This document shows, in pieces, positions 31,303 to 42,191 of a DNA stretch of 59,230 nt (positions are counted from its first letter, which is position 1; every line of letters begins with the position of its first letter). A program made the position numbers and the translations under genes. The notes below the pieces were generated by a model that was not told the origin of the DNA, searched no databases, and saw nothing but the letters and a program-made list of their open reading frames with translations. Source of the DNA: Clostridiales bacterium (lineage in GTDB: Bacteria; Bacillota; Clostridia; Christensenellales; UBA1242); the NCBI GenBank assembly GCA_015069385.1, contig SVIS01000008.1, positions 1 to 59,230 of the forward strand, written 5' to 3'.

Positions 31303-34300
31303 TTATCTAATTTTCATTTTTCTACGTAACAAGATAAACAGAACAATTCCTACAACTGCCACAACACAAACTACAACTATAATAATTATTGATATTGCGT
31401 TAAGTGGTTCAGTTTTTTGAATAAATGAACTATATAAAAGTTGACCGCTTAATGTTGTTACTTCAATGTAATAATTATTTGGTGCTTCTAAAACAATTTC
31501 GTAGTTGTCTAGAATTAAACCTTTTTCTAAATCTGCATAAGTAAGATATAAATCATCTTCACCAGTGATTTTTAAAATACATTCACCTGCTTGAGTTAAT
31601 ACATTTTTTGTAGAGAATTTAATTGTTACATTGTCGGTAGTAGAAGTTCCCGAATTGTGTGACAAGTTAATTGGTACAACTGCATCGTTAATCCAAATAG
31701 AGAAAGTAAATTTTTGTTTAAAGTCATTATTTGTATTAATTGTAATTGTCCAGTTACCTTTTCCAGTTTTTATATCATTTTTATGAAGAGTTAAATCTTT
31801 TAAGAATTTACCATCATATAAATTACCATTGTTAGCATTTGCAAGTTTGCTATTTACTGACACACCATTTAATAATATTTCTTCAATATAGTAATTACCA
31901 TAAGAACTATAAGAGAACACTGAGCGGCTTTCGCTAGAACTTAAAATTGTAAAATATAAAGGTGCTTCATAAATGCTTTCGCCAGCAATTTTTGCAGAGA
32001 AAGTAATTTTATATAAACCTGCTTTGCTTAAATTCCAAACAAATTTTTCTTCAGGTTCTAGTTCATAAGGTTCACCATTTAACTCAATTTTAATTGTAGG
32101 ACGAGCATTGTTATCATAGTAACCAAGAGTAGATTCTGGTACAGAAACTTTTACTGCTTTGTCGTAAATTGCATAATTAATAGGAGATTGATCATTTACT
32201 TCAAATATAACGCTACTTAAATATTTAATTGAGAAATATTCGGTATCGCTATATGTGCCAAAGTAATGAGTATTGCCAGCTAAGTCACTAAATTTAAAGT
32301 AGTATACACCAGATGATTTTAAATTAATTGCAAATTGGCTTTCGGTTTCGGTAATAACAGGAGTAAATTCTGTTTTTCCTACTTCACCATAATATATTGT
32401 TGCAGTAATTTTGTTTTCTGGAATTAAATAATATTTTGTCCAAGCAACTTTTCTTCCTGCTTCGTAACCATCTTTTGTTATTATTGATGATATTATAGAA
32501 GTTTTATTGCTTAAATCTTGCGAGTTTCCTGTGCTATCGTATTCAACAAAATCTTTTTCTTTAAACAATGTATATGTCTCAGGAATTTTAGTAACTGCAA
32601 TTCTGCTAGAGAAGAACTCAATTTGATTGCCAGATTCAAAATTTGTATGAATTGTATATATAGTTGTGTAATCATCAACAATTAAAGTTGTTTCTAAAAT
32701 TAAGTTCAAACTTTCGTTTAATAAAATTTCATAATTACCATTTACTAAATAATGATTATGTTCTGTTTTTGTTGCAGTTGTTGCACCGCTTGTAACAGTA
32801 TAAGTATATTCGTTTCCGGTTGCTTTAACTTCTGAGTACGAGCCATCATCGTTAATTTTCATAACAGAGAATTTAAAGTTTGAATTATTTTCAATTGTGA
32901 AATTAAGAGTTTTAGAAAGACCTTTTAAATCTCCTAAATAATTTACAACAATTCTATAAGTCCCATTATCTTTAGCAATATATTCTTCGGTTAAAGAAAT
33001 AATTAAATTTGATGGAGTAATTAAATACATTTCGTAAGGGAAATCAAGATTTGTTTGTTCGTAGTTAATAGTAACACTATTAGTATAAACACCTTTATTA
33101 CCAAGAATAGATGTTACATTATCACCATTTTCGCCAAGAAGTGTAATTTTTGGAACTTTGTTGTAAATATTAAAGTATTTAGTATCTGTTCCTGTACCAA
33201 AGTCAGCATTTAGTGTTAATTTAACAGCAAACATATAACTATTACCATATGAGCCAGATGCAGCATCTATTTTTTCTTGTTTCATTTCTATAGCAATAAC
33301 TACACCGCTTAAGAGTTTACATTCAAAATAGTTAGTATATTCAGGAGCACCTACAGAGCCTTGAATATTAATGTTTGCACCATTTTTAGAAATGCTATAA
33401 GTGTGGCTAATTCCACCATGGCTAACATTAAGTTCAGTTGTGCCTGAATAAATTGTTGTGTCGTATCTATAAGTTATATTTTCGCTTGAGTAATAAACAT
33501 AAGTACCATCTTGGTTATATGAGGTAATAATATCACCTTCAGAAGTAATAGGATTATTAATTTCTATTTGACCAAAAATATGTACAACTTTATATTCTTC
33601 ACCAAAATTATCGGTAAATGTATAAATAAAGTAATCGTTTTTGTTAATAATTCTTGTAATTTCTAAACGGAAATAAGTTTCACCATTTAAACCTGTAAAA
33701 TATGTAATTTTATAATTTTGAGAAGTATATGTTGGTTGTTGTTCTGTGAAATATTTTGAATCATATATTTCGTATGGGCTAATTACGCTTCCACTAACAA
33801 CACCGGTTATTCTTAATTTTTCAGCATAAATTACATTATTTTCGCCTGTTTTGTTTGCAGGTATTCTAATAATAATACCTTCTTTATCTTGAGTATCTTC
33901 ATATTGAGCAATAGTATAATACTCTAAAACTCTATTTAAAACAAATGCATTTATTGTAATAGAGCCAAAGTAAGGTGCACCATAAAGCACAATTCTTTGT
34001 GATGATGAATTAGCGCTTAATGCTGATAATTGTTGCAAACTATATGTAACATTTTCAGATGTTTCACTATAAGTAGCCATATTGTAATACTTATCTCCAG
34101 AGAATGGAGTTTTAACATAAGTATTATTTGCTACAGTAATTAATTGATAATATTTAGAGCCAATATACTCAGAATTATTTAATAAATTTACACTTTCTAA
34201 GTTAAGTGAATATTTAGAATATAAATCTAAATTACCATTTTGAGCAATAATTTCAGGGTATGCAACTTGTTTTACAGCATCGTTTGATGCAGATGTTAAA

Positions 34301-37300
34301 GATTTATAAGTAAAAGCAACATCTTCTGACTCAAGTTGATTTGAAATATAAATTGTAAATACTGTACGGTTACCTGCGTAGTCTTCTTCGATAATTTCAA
34401 TATATTTACCAATTGCATTTTCTGTATTAGAAGAATCTATTAACCATTCATAACTTTGTCTTGCTATTGCAAAAGATAACATGTTGTTAGAAGAGTCGTT
34501 ATAGTTTTCTAAATATATTTCACTTTCCTGAGTATGACCTATTTCGTATTTTGTATTTACTCCACTATTATCAAATATTCTATAATAAGATTTATAAAAA
34601 TCTAGACCTGTTTCGGTTGGAGTTTTTAAAATATTAGTTAGGTTTGCTTTGTCTACAACATAAGAGAAGTTTGCAAAAAGCCCACTAGATTTACTCATAT
34701 TATATTTGTTACCATAACCTGTTGCATATTCTCTTAAATAGTTAAAGTTTAAACCATAAAGAGCAACAAGTGCCGATACGTTTGTAATAGGAGCCTCTAA
34801 GTCAACAACAATTTTTGTTGTTTTTTGGAAATGTTCTTCGCCATTATAATCAGTTTTGTTACCATTAAATTGTAAAGTAACATCAACTGTTGTGCCATTA
34901 GTATAAGCACCAATTTCTGATAAATCTAAATCTACATAATAACTATTGTCACCATTTGAAACAATATCGTTTTTGTCAATTCTTCCATTTTGACCATTAG
35001 ATACTGAATAAGTTATTTCATCTTGGTTAATATTTGCAAGGAATTTACTAGAAGAGTCTGACCAAGAAATTCTTACCACAGATTTATTTGTATAGTATAT
35101 ACCATTAGCATCGTTATTTAATGGAGTATTTTTATCATCTAAAAGCGAATACTTTGGTGAATCATATTTAATTTGGAAGTCAAAGGTAAAAGTATCACCA
35201 GCCTTAGATGAAACAATTACTCTGTAGTAACCTTGTTGGTTAAATGTAACAAGACCATCTGCCGAAGCGGTTGTTAAATAATTGGTGTCTAATGCTTTAG
35301 TTAATGAAGTAACTACAGGTGTTTCTGCTAAGTTTTCACTTTTTCTGTATTCAACTATTGCTGATAGTTCGTAACTTGTATAATAAGAGCCAGTTGCATA
35401 TTGTACAATTGAATTTTCTTGATTAACATCAGCATAACTTTCTTGATTATAATTAAATAAGTATGTGTTAGTATTTAATGTATCGTAACCATATTTATAT
35501 TTAGGAATATAAACGGTTACAGGAAGCAAGTTAGTAACAAGCACAGGTGATGAAACTGCATTTGCCGAAGTCATTTGGCTTGCAAAGTAAATATCTTGGA
35601 AGAATAAAGTTTGATTATTAATGCTTTGATAATTATTTAAAACTTGTAGTTTAATTGCACCACCAGTGTAATATATTGAATCGCCGGCATTGTTTACTTC
35701 TGGAGCACTAATAATACCATTGCGGTCTATAATAAATATTAAAACTCTGTTTTGTGGGTCATTATTATCAACAATGCTACTAGAAGTATATGTTCTTGTA
35801 ATTATATACTTACCTGATTTTGTTCTTGTACCTATTTGACTTGATGAAATGTTATAGTTTTCTACATTTAATTCCCAAGAATATGTGCTGAGTTCGTTTT
35901 CTACCGAAGTGCCTAAAAGAGTTCCATCTTTTGTATAAATAGTAATAGTTGATGTTGGTTCTTCTTTAAATACGTATGTTCCTTTAGAACTTTTTTCAAA
36001 AGCATAGTATTGCATTTGAATACTTTGAACTTCTAAATTAGCTTTAGGATTCGTATTATATGAGAAATGTAATATTTCATCGCTATAACTTAATGTATTT
36101 ACTGCAGTTGGTTGATAGTAATTATTTTTTGCATTATTTAAATTATCTTTAATAACAGCAAATTGTTTTAAATCCCACATATAACCATTTTGATTTGTGT
36201 AAGATAAACGCATTTTAGAGTTGTCGGTTGAGAATGTAACCATATGACAAGAATCAAAATTGTTATAATAGTAATCAAAAGCGTTTTGAGAATTTAAATG
36301 TGCTTTAGTAATTGTATAAAAAACGTATTGTGTTTCATTATATGCACCGGTTGCCGATTGCGCATTGATTTTTTTGAAATAATTATCGCTTGGTGTAAGT
36401 GTTAATGATTTAATAGTTGAGTCATTTTCTGTATAGTATACAGTGTTGTTAAGTTCAACTTTTAAATATACCATGCCTTTATATATAACAAAATTGTTAG
36501 AATAATTTTCTGAATTTATAACAATATCTTTAAGCCAATTGTCCCAAGTTGAATTATTTTCTGACATATATTCAAATTGAATAAGTTTATATTTACCAAA
36601 ATATAGTGCATAGTTTGTTGAAGTCATAACCGAATTTGTTGCAAATTGCCAAGAACCAGCTTTATCGTTTGAATCATAACTGCAAGTAATAATGTTTGTT
36701 TGAGTTGTATCTATAAACACAACCAAATAAATTGCATTTACACCTAAAATTTCGGTACCAGATTTTGCTGTTTCGTCATAAATTTTAATTATATATAAAC
36801 CACCGGCAGAAAGTATGCTGCTTTCAGACAATGTGCTTACATTTAAAGTATTTGAATAAGAAGATACAGGTAAATTACTTGATTTATATGTAAACGTATC
36901 GGTTGATGGAATACCCCAAGTTGTATAAGTATTTCCGTAATAATTTTGTAATTGGTCAGAAGTTAATGAGTTTGCATAGTTGCTTGAATATGAAGTTGGG
37001 AAGAATTTATATTCAGCATATGTTTTTGCTTTACCAAAATCACCTTTATTATTCCAAGAAATTGCAATAGAGGTATTTGTTAAAAAGTTTGTTATTTCAC
37101 TACCTTTATAATATAGTGAACCAGCAAGTTTTTTAGCCTCGTTAATTTTAACATCGGTTATACCAGTTTTATCAATTGTGAAATAAGAAATGTAACTTTT
37201 TTGAGCATTGTTTCCATAAGTTAATACAACTTTATATTTTGCACTATTTGAAAAAGTTTGTTCGTTTTCTACAACAATGTTGGCATTATAATTTTCGTTA

Positions 37301-38913
37301 AAACTTGTTGAACTATAAACAGTTAAAACCGATGGTGAATCGAATATGCCGCTTTCTGCTTTTTTAATTAAAACATCGTTATATGTAAAGTAGTCAGTAG
37401 GGATTGCTCTATAAGTGTCATCTACGCCTTCCTCTTCACTTTTAATAACTTCTAATATTTCTACTTGTGGTGAATCATTAGTAATTTCAAACAAAAAGTA
37501 TTGATATTGGTTTTTAGTTGAAAAGTTTTCAAAAGTGTAAACAATTTTAACTAAGTAAACACCTGACTTGCTAAGTGGTGTGTTTGTGTAAGTGGTTGCA
37601 GTAGGCAAAGTTAAAGAATTAAGAGCATTATTATAGGCATCTATATTTTCAAAATAATAGTAAATACTTGAAGATGTATTTAATACGGAATTAGTACTAA
37701 AATAAACAGGCGCTTGATTTGTTGATACAACTTCAATTGAATTAGTTTTAATTTCTTCAAAAACTTTAGTATCGTTTGGTTCTGCATCTGCTAAAGGATT
37801 ATCAACATTTAGAGTGTCAGAAGATAGTTTACTTGTGATATCTGCAGCATGATTAATAACTGATGAATCTAATTCATTGATTTGTTTAAATTCTTGCAAG
37901 CCGCTAGTTGTTGTGTAGTAGGCTTGAACACCAAATATATAAACAGTATCTTCAACATCTGGTGAAACAATTTGGTTAAAATATTCAGTAATTACTTGAT
38001 AGTTATAAAAAGGGTTTATTGTTTCATATTTAATATAATAAGTGCCTAAATTATTAAATGTTATTCTTGCTTCGGTTGTGCCTTCAATTAAATCAACATA
38101 AACATATGGTTGATTAGTAACTTGCGACATTTCGTTGTAACTTGTAACGTTTAAAGTACCAGTTGTATTTACAAGATTTGTTGTGTATGAAAGTTGTTCG
38201 TTAATTCTTGTAATATATAAATTGAAAAAGCGATAATCGTAAGTTAAGTGAAAAAGCCCATCAGAAGAAGCGTTATAATTATGATAATAGTTATTTTCTT
38301 TTATTGTTTTAGAAAAACTTCTTGAAGAGTAATAATTAGAGTAACTAAGAAGATTAAAGTTGCAAGTAAACGATACAGAGGTTGAATCATAAGTATCGTT
38401 TAAGTACCAATAAGAAAAAGTAAGTGAATAATTACCATAAGTAAAAGAGTCTGAACTTGCAATTGTAGGGTTAATGGCTAGTTTAAATATTTCAGAATCT
38501 CTATCAATCCACTCAAAACCATTTTCATCATTTAAGGTGGTAGAAACAACATTACCATTTAAAGTTAATGTATATGTAATTTCTTGATTAATTCTTAAAG
38601 TATTGGTGTTAGGTATATATAAGTCATTTTTAACAAATTCTAATACTACAGCTTCACCATCTTTTAAAAATATTGAGTCACCATTAGCGAATGTATCGGT
38701 TGAGTTTTTGGTGTACGTGTAAATATCTTTACCGGTAACAGCATCTATGCCCGACACTTCACCGTTTGCAGTATATATGCTAAAATAAGAAGGAAGAGAA
38801 TTTGTATCTTCTGCAAAAACATTGTTATTTGCTGTAAAAACAAATACCCCCGATATTAATGCAAAAATTGCAGGAATAATTGCTAATAATTTTTTAAATG
38901 ATAATTTTTTCAT
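31303..38913 (-). CDS. Giant membrane-anchored surface protein with repeated Ig-like modules
   Basis: The 2,536-aa protein has an N-terminal signal peptide (about residues 1-35, cleavage near 'NNVFAED') and a single C-terminal TM helix ('IIIIVVVCVVAVVGIVLFIL') with a basic RRKMKIR tail. No LPXTG was seen. In between are many β-rich modules with a recurring last strand of the form G-x-Y-x-[IVF]-x..., such as 'SGVYLVKIVYTFENF', 'GYYRVIVSSKAGD', 'GTYRIVVNYLGD' and 'GLYKITFSAKIAG'. These suggest a tandem Ig-like stalk. Probably a long cell-surface adhesin or scaffold. It has its own promoter (38977-39005). Confidence 0.85.
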   Translation of the reverse strand: MKKLSFKKLLAIIPAIFALISGVFVFTANNNVFAEDTNSLPSYFSIYTANGEVSGIDAVTGKDIYTYTKNSTDTFANGDSIFLKDGEAVVLEFVKNDLYIPNTNTLRINQEITYTLTLNGNVVSTTLNDENGFEWIDRDSEIFKLAINPTIASSDSFTYGNYSLTFSYWYLNDTYDSTSVSFTCNFNLLSYSNYYSSRSFSKTIKENNYYHNYNASSDGLFHLTYDYRFFNLYITRINEQLSYTTNLVNTTGTLNVTSYNEMSQVTNQPYVYVDLIEGTTEARITFNNLGTYYIKYETINPFYNYQVITEYFNQIVSPDVEDTVYIFGVQAYYTTTSGLQEFKQINELDSSVINHAADITSKLSSDTLNVDNPLADAEPNDTKVFEEIKTNSIEVVSTNQAPVYFSTNSVLNTSSSIYYYFENIDAYNNALNSLTLPTATTYTNTPLSKSGVYLVKIVYTFENFSTKNQYQYFLFEITNDSPQVEILEVIKSEEEGVDDTYRAIPTDYFTYNDVLIKKAESGIFDSPSVLTVYSSTSFNENYNANIVVENEQTFSNSAKYKVVLTYGNNAQKSYISYFTIDKTGITDVKINEAKKLAGSLYYKGSEITNFLTNTSIAISWNNKGDFGKAKTYAEYKFFPTSYSSNYANSLTSDQLQNYYGNTYTTWGIPSTDTFTYKSSNLPVSSYSNTLNVSTLSESSILSAGGLYIIKIYDETAKSGTEILGVNAIYLVVFIDTTQTNIITCSYDSNDKAGSWQFATNSVMTSTNYALYFGKYKLIQFEYMSENNSTWDNWLKDIVINSENYSNNFVIYKGMVYLKVELNNTVYYTENDSTIKSLTLTPSDNYFKKINAQSATGAYNETQYVFYTITKAHLNSQNAFDYYYNNFDSCHMVTFSTDNSKMRLSYTNQNGYMWDLKQFAVIKDNLNNAKNNYYQPTAVNTLSYSDEILHFSYNTNPKANLEVQSIQMQYYAFEKSSKGTYVFKEEPTSTITIYTKDGTLLGTSVENELSTYSWELNVENYNISSSQIGTRTKSGKYIITRTYTSSSIVDNNDPQNRVLIFIIDRNGIISAPEVNNAGDSIYYTGGAIKLQVLNNYQSINNQTLFFQDIYFASQMTSANAVSSPVLVTNLLPVTVYIPKYKYGYDTLNTNTYLFNYNQESYADVNQENSIVQYATGSYYTSYELSAIVEYRKSENLAETPVVTSLTKALDTNYLTTASADGLVTFNQQGYYRVIVSSKAGDTFTFDFQIKYDSPKYSLLDDKNTPLNNDANGIYYTNKSVVRISWSDSSSKFLANINQDEITYSVSNGQNGRIDKNDIVSNGDNSYYVDLDLSEIGAYTNGTTVDVTLQFNGNKTDYNGEEHFQKTTKIVVDLEAPITNVSALVALYGLNFNYLREYATGYGNKYNMSKSSGLFANFSYVVDKANLTNILKTPTETGLDFYKSYYRIFDNSGVNTKYEIGHTQESEIYLENYNDSSNNMLSFAIARQSYEWLIDSSNTENAIGKYIEIIEEDYAGNRTVFTIYISNQLESEDVAFTYKSLTSASNDAVKQVAYPEIIAQNGNLDLYSKYSLNLESVNLLNNSEYIGSKYYQLITVANNTYVKTPFSGDKYYNMATYSETSENVTYSLQQLSALSANSSSQRIVLYGAPYFGSITINAFVLNRVLEYYTIAQYEDTQDKEGIIIRIPANKTGENNVIYAEKLRITGVVSGSVISPYEIYDSKYFTEQQPTYTSQNYKITYFTGLNGETYFRLEITRIINKNDYFIYTFTDNFGEEYKVVHIFGQIEINNPITSEGDIITSYNQDGTYVYYSSENITYRYDTTIYSGTTELNVSHGGISHTYSISKNGANINIQGSVGAPEYTNYFECKLLSGVVIAIEMKQEKIDAASGSYGNSYMFAVKLTLNADFGTGTDTKYFNIYNKVPKITLLGENGDNVTSILGNKGVYTNSVTINYEQTNLDFPYEMYLITPSNLIISLTEEYIAKDNGTYRIVVNYLGDLKGLSKTLNFTIENNSNFKFSVMKINDDGSYSEVKATGNEYTYTVTSGATTATKTEHNHYLVNGNYEILLNESLNLILETTLIVDDYTTIYTIHTNFESGNQIEFFSSRIAVTKIPETYTLFKEKDFVEYDSTGNSQDLSNKTSIISSIITKDGYEAGRKVAWTKYYLIPENKITATIYYGEVGKTEFTPVITETESQFAINLKSSGVYYFKFSDLAGNTHYFGTYSDTEYFSIKYLSSVIFEVNDQSPINYAIYDKAVKVSVPESTLGYYDNNARPTIKIELNGEPYELEPEEKFVWNLSKAGLYKITFSAKIAGESIYEAPLYFTILSSSESRSVFSYSSYGNYYIEEILLNGVSVNSKLANANNGNLYDGKFLKDLTLHKNDIKTGKGNWTITINTNNDFKQKFTFSIWINDAVVPINLSHNSGTSTTDNVTIKFSTKNVLTQAGECILKITGEDDLYLTYADLEKGLILDNYEIVLEAPNNYYIEVTTLSGQLLYSSFIQKTEPLNAISIIIIVVVCVVAVVGIVLFILLRRKMKIR

Positions 38914-38976
38914 AATTTACACCCTTTTTCTAAACCTAATAAATTTTAGGTATATTAAGTACAATTTTACCTATAA

Positions 38977-39005
38977 ATTGTAACATAAATAAATAAATAA
39001 TTCAA
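38977..39005 (-). promoter_or_regulatory. Promoter of the giant surface protein gene
   Basis: On the minus strand TTGAAT (39000-39005), a 17-nt spacer and TACAAT (38977-38982), with a 5' UTR of about 60 nt containing a TAGGTA / TACCTA inverted pair. The rest of this 303-nt gap is AT-rich, with a 10-bp palindrome TCAAATATAT / ATATATTTGA at 39002-39024 overlapping the -35 edge and a terminator at 39150. Confidence 0.55.
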
Positions 39006-39149
39006 ATATATTATATATATTTGAGAAATAATTAAACAAAAAATAATTAATAATTAATTAAAAAACGTTTTAAATTTTTAAAATTAATTTTATTTACTAA
39101 TATTATCAAATAATAAAAAACTTTTTTTGTATTTTTTACTATAAATAAA

Positions 39150-39174
39150 AAACCGCACAATTTATGTGCGGTTT
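39150..39174 (-). terminator. Terminator of the VirD4/TraG-like gene
   Basis: The perfect stem AAACCGCACA / TGTGCGGTTT with a 5-nt loop, followed on the minus strand by TTTTATTT. Confidence 0.9.
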
Positions 39175-39216
39175 AATTTATTAATGTAAGAACAAAGCAA
39201 GCAAAGTAAACTTCAA

Positions 39217-41181
39217 TTAAAAGTCAAAATCGAATGGATTATCATTTTTAATTAATTTTTTATTTCTTGCTACAATATCGTAACGAATTTTAGATTCATC
39301 AAAGAATTTAGCAGGTACATATTCATCTTGCATTTTTTCTTTAGAGAACACAGGAACTCTAAACCATTGAGTCATTTTTGTTTTAATTGCTGGTTGACCG
39401 TAAATTTTAACAATATTTACATCATATGGCAATTGACCAAGTTCATATGGCTCAATAAGTGGACGAGTAACTGTTTGAGAACTTGTTGTACGTGAAGCAT
39501 CGCTATCTCGCTTGTCGGAGCGATTTACTGAAGTATTTTGTACTTGAATAGTGACATCGCCACACATTTTACTAAACTCTTCTCTTGTTTTTTGATCTTC
39601 TGTACCAATAAATATTTGAATGTTACAGTTACCTTTAATAGTGTCGGCTGTTTCTTTTGTATATTTGTTATCTAATTGGCTATAAGATTGAATAACAATT
39701 TGGAAGAAAATTCTTCTTGAACGAGAAACTGTTATCATGCTATCAAATTTTTGAATTTTTGGTAAGTTAGCAAATTCGTCTAGTAGGAAATAAACAGGTC
39801 TTTTAAGTTTAATACCTTCTGATTTTGATGCAATTTCAATAAGTTTTTTGTAAATTTGTGAAATACACATTGTTGCAATACAATGGCGGCTTTCTTTTTC
39901 ATCTGGTACTTTGATGAAAAGAACGGTTGGTTCGTTTACAAAGTCATCAAATGAAATATCACTTTGGCTAGTTGCATAACAAATACCCATATCTTGGAAT
40001 ATTGCTATTTTTGGTTGCATAACACCAAGGAACGAACGTGTTGTATTTGGGGCATTGTTTACAACGGTTGTAGCAAGGGCTTTAACTTTAGAGAAAGTAT
40101 CACGACCCTCAATATAGTCTTTTAATGTGCCCATCATGTTGTCTGGGTTAGAGTCACGAGTTGTACAAATTTTTGCAACGTTGTAAAAATTAAATTTTTC
40201 TCTTGTCATGCCAAGTTCAGGGTTTAACGAGTCCTCTAGCATAGCAAGCATAATACTATAAACAAAGTCTTGTGCACCTTGTTCCCAAGATGGATCATTT
40301 TTATTTTCAATAGGTAGCACTGCTGAAGCAACTTCTCTTAATTCGTTTTCTGCTTCATTAATTAGAGTTTGTGAAAGTGATTGAAGTTCTACATTTAGTT
40401 GTTCTTTATTAGGATAAGCAATACCGTTAAAGCCATACCACTCTGCCCCATACTGTGGAGCAACTGCTTTATATCCAGCTTGTGCAGGAGTTGCACCTTT
40501 AAAAACTTTTACTTCTTTTTCTAAGTTATGAGCCCTTTGATATTGAGTATAAGCATTGTCCATTGGGTTCCAACGAGATGAAGAATAAGGATTACGTAAG
40601 TCTAAAACAATTAATCTATAACCTTCTTTTCTAAGTTGAATAGCGTGGTTGTTGTAAAGTTCACCTTTAGGGTCGGTAATTACCATACATGGTTTTTCGG
40701 CTGTGTGAGCATAACACCTAATAGCAGGCTCTAGCGCAAATGTGGTTTTACCGGAACCGGTTGTACCAACAATTAAAGCATGCATTTCTGGGTACATGTT
40801 TACGTGAAGTTGACCATTTTTATATTGTGAAGAAATAAACGTACCTGATTTTTTTACTTTTGGTAAAGTATTAAAAGTGTTTGGCATAAATTTTGGATTT
40901 TTGGCAAGTTCATCTTCTGTAATAAACCTTGCGTTATAGTGTTGATCCATTTTGTCACCACTTTGAGTTGTACCCTCAAAGTTTGCACTTGAACTGGTGT
41001 AATTTCTAGTATCAAGCATGGTAACAATACCAAAGAACACACCAACACATATACCAATAATTGCATACGTTGATGTAAAGTGATCAATAAGTTCAACATC
41101 TTTGGTTAAAACAAAATCTAACACTACACCTACAACATAGCATACAATTGTAAATATTAAAAATCTTTTAAATTTTTTCAT
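39217..41181 (-). CDS. VirD4/TraG-family type IV coupling ATPase (orphan)
   Basis: The 654-aa protein has two N-terminal TM helices (about residues 6-25 and 38-56), Walker A 'VGTTGSGKTTFALEP' (about 138-152), 'VITDPKGELYNNHA' and 'VLDLRNPYSSSRWNP' typical of TraG/VirD4, and Walker B 'VYFLLDEFANLPKI'. T4CPs bring DNA or protein substrates to type IV secretion channels. No relaxase, VirB-like, integrase or partition gene is near, so this copy is isolated. The promoter TTGACA-18 nt-TATACT lies at 41235-41264. Confidence 0.92.
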   Translation of the reverse strand: MKKFKRFLIFTIVCYVVGVVLDFVLTKDVELIDHFTSTYAIIGICVGVFFGIVTMLDTRNYTSSSANFEGTTQSGDKMDQHYNARFITEDELAKNPKFMPNTFNTLPKVKKSGTFISSQYKNGQLHVNMYPEMHALIVGTTGSGKTTFALEPAIRCYAHTAEKPCMVITDPKGELYNNHAIQLRKEGYRLIVLDLRNPYSSSRWNPMDNAYTQYQRAHNLEKEVKVFKGATPAQAGYKAVAPQYGAEWYGFNGIAYPNKEQLNVELQSLSQTLINEAENELREVASAVLPIENKNDPSWEQGAQDFVYSIMLAMLEDSLNPELGMTREKFNFYNVAKICTTRDSNPDNMMGTLKDYIEGRDTFSKVKALATTVVNNAPNTTRSFLGVMQPKIAIFQDMGICYATSQSDISFDDFVNEPTVLFIKVPDEKESRHCIATMCISQIYKKLIEIASKSEGIKLKRPVYFLLDEFANLPKIQKFDSMITVSRSRRIFFQIVIQSYSQLDNKYTKETADTIKGNCNIQIFIGTEDQKTREEFSKMCGDVTIQVQNTSVNRSDKRDSDASRTTSSQTVTRPLIEPYELGQLPYDVNIVKIYGQPAIKTKMTQWFRVPVFSKEKMQDEYVPAKFFDESKIRYDIVARNKKLIKNDNPFDFDF

Positions 41182-41234
41182 TAAACTCCCCTTTAATAAA
41201 TTTTATTGCTAATATAAAGCACACATACAAAGAA

Positions 41235-41264
41235 AGTATACCCTTTAAATAACTTTTATGTCAA
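41235..41264 (-). promoter_or_regulatory. Promoter of the VirD4/TraG-like gene
   Basis: On the minus strand TTGACA (41259-41264), an 18-nt spacer and TATACT (41235-41240). Confidence 0.7.
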
Positions 41265-41376
41265 ATTATTAAAAACAAATTTATTGTTTTTGCTTATAAT
41301 GCTTTTAAAATATTTATATTTCAATATTGTATTTAAAAAAATATTATGATATAATAGCCCAAAGTGAGGAAAAAGT

Positions 41377-42159
41377 ATGTTAGAATATGGAAAATTAACT
41401 CAATTAGACAATGATTATATGACATTAATGAGTGACTATTTATTATATAATGATTTATCTAGAATATTGCAAGGGCTTACGCATCTAGCAGAACTTGGAC
41501 AAATTAATGCAATACAAACTTACTATGTTTTATATGGTAAACCTAATGAAAAAATAGAAAAACATATTCAAAAAATAATAGAAGACAAGCCAAGCAATTA
41601 TAATGAAGCACTTGCTCTTTCAAGATATTATTTAAGAGTAATGAGTAAGGAAGAGACAGCGGAAGTTGAGTCTTTAATTTCACTTTATAAATCTTTGGAA
41701 AATGACTTGTTTATTCATGCAGGTAGAGGCGGTGTATTAAAAAACACTAACGTTGAAAAAGATATGAATAAAACTTTAGATGATATTTTAAGTTATGATG
41801 CATTAAAATATGAAGTTATGGCAATAGACATTTTAGAGGGTTTGCCATATATTAATGAAAAAATGTTACAAGTAAAATATGAGTTAAAAAGACAATCCAC
41901 AATACATAAATTAATTGGCGATAGGGTTAAAAATGGCCAAATTAAAAAAATAAGAAAAGTTTTTTATGCAAAACTAAAAGAATGTCCAAACGATGTTACA
42001 ACTAAATATTATCTTGCAAAAAATATTGCTCGTTTTGAAGGTAACAAAAAAGAGATTAAACTTGGCAGAAAAATTTTAGAAGAATTATCATCAAGACCAC
42101 TTTCTGTTAATAAAGAAACAATGGTTATAAACCATAGTAGTTTGGTGTATAAAGATTAA
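41377..42159 (+). CDS. Hypothetical helical protein (TPR/Sel1-like)
   Basis: The 260-aa soluble helical protein has 'THLAELGQINAIQTYYVLYG' and 'ATKYYLAKNIARFEG'-type helix pairs that resemble TPR or Sel1 repeats at both ends. No catalytic motif. GAGGAA precedes the ATG; a promoter TTGTAT-17 nt-TATAAT (extended TG) lies at 41327-41355. Single gene with its own terminator. Function unknown. Confidence 0.65.
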   Translation: MLEYGKLTQLDNDYMTLMSDYLLYNDLSRILQGLTHLAELGQINAIQTYYVLYGKPNEKIEKHIQKIIEDKPSNYNEALALSRYYLRVMSKEETAEVESLISLYKSLENDLFIHAGRGGVLKNTNVEKDMNKTLDDILSYDALKYEVMAIDILEGLPYINEKMLQVKYELKRQSTIHKLIGDRVKNGQIKKIRKVFYAKLKECPNDVTTKYYLAKNIARFEGNKKEIKLGRKILEELSSRPLSVNKETMVINHSSLVYKD

Positions 42160-42191
42160 TTTTAAAATATTGAACAATATAAATTTTAAAT

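Noticed and set aside
39217-41181. T4CP as part of an integrative conjugative element
   Set aside because: No relaxase, integrase, VirB4 or att-like repeats on either side; neighbours are housekeeping or surface genes.
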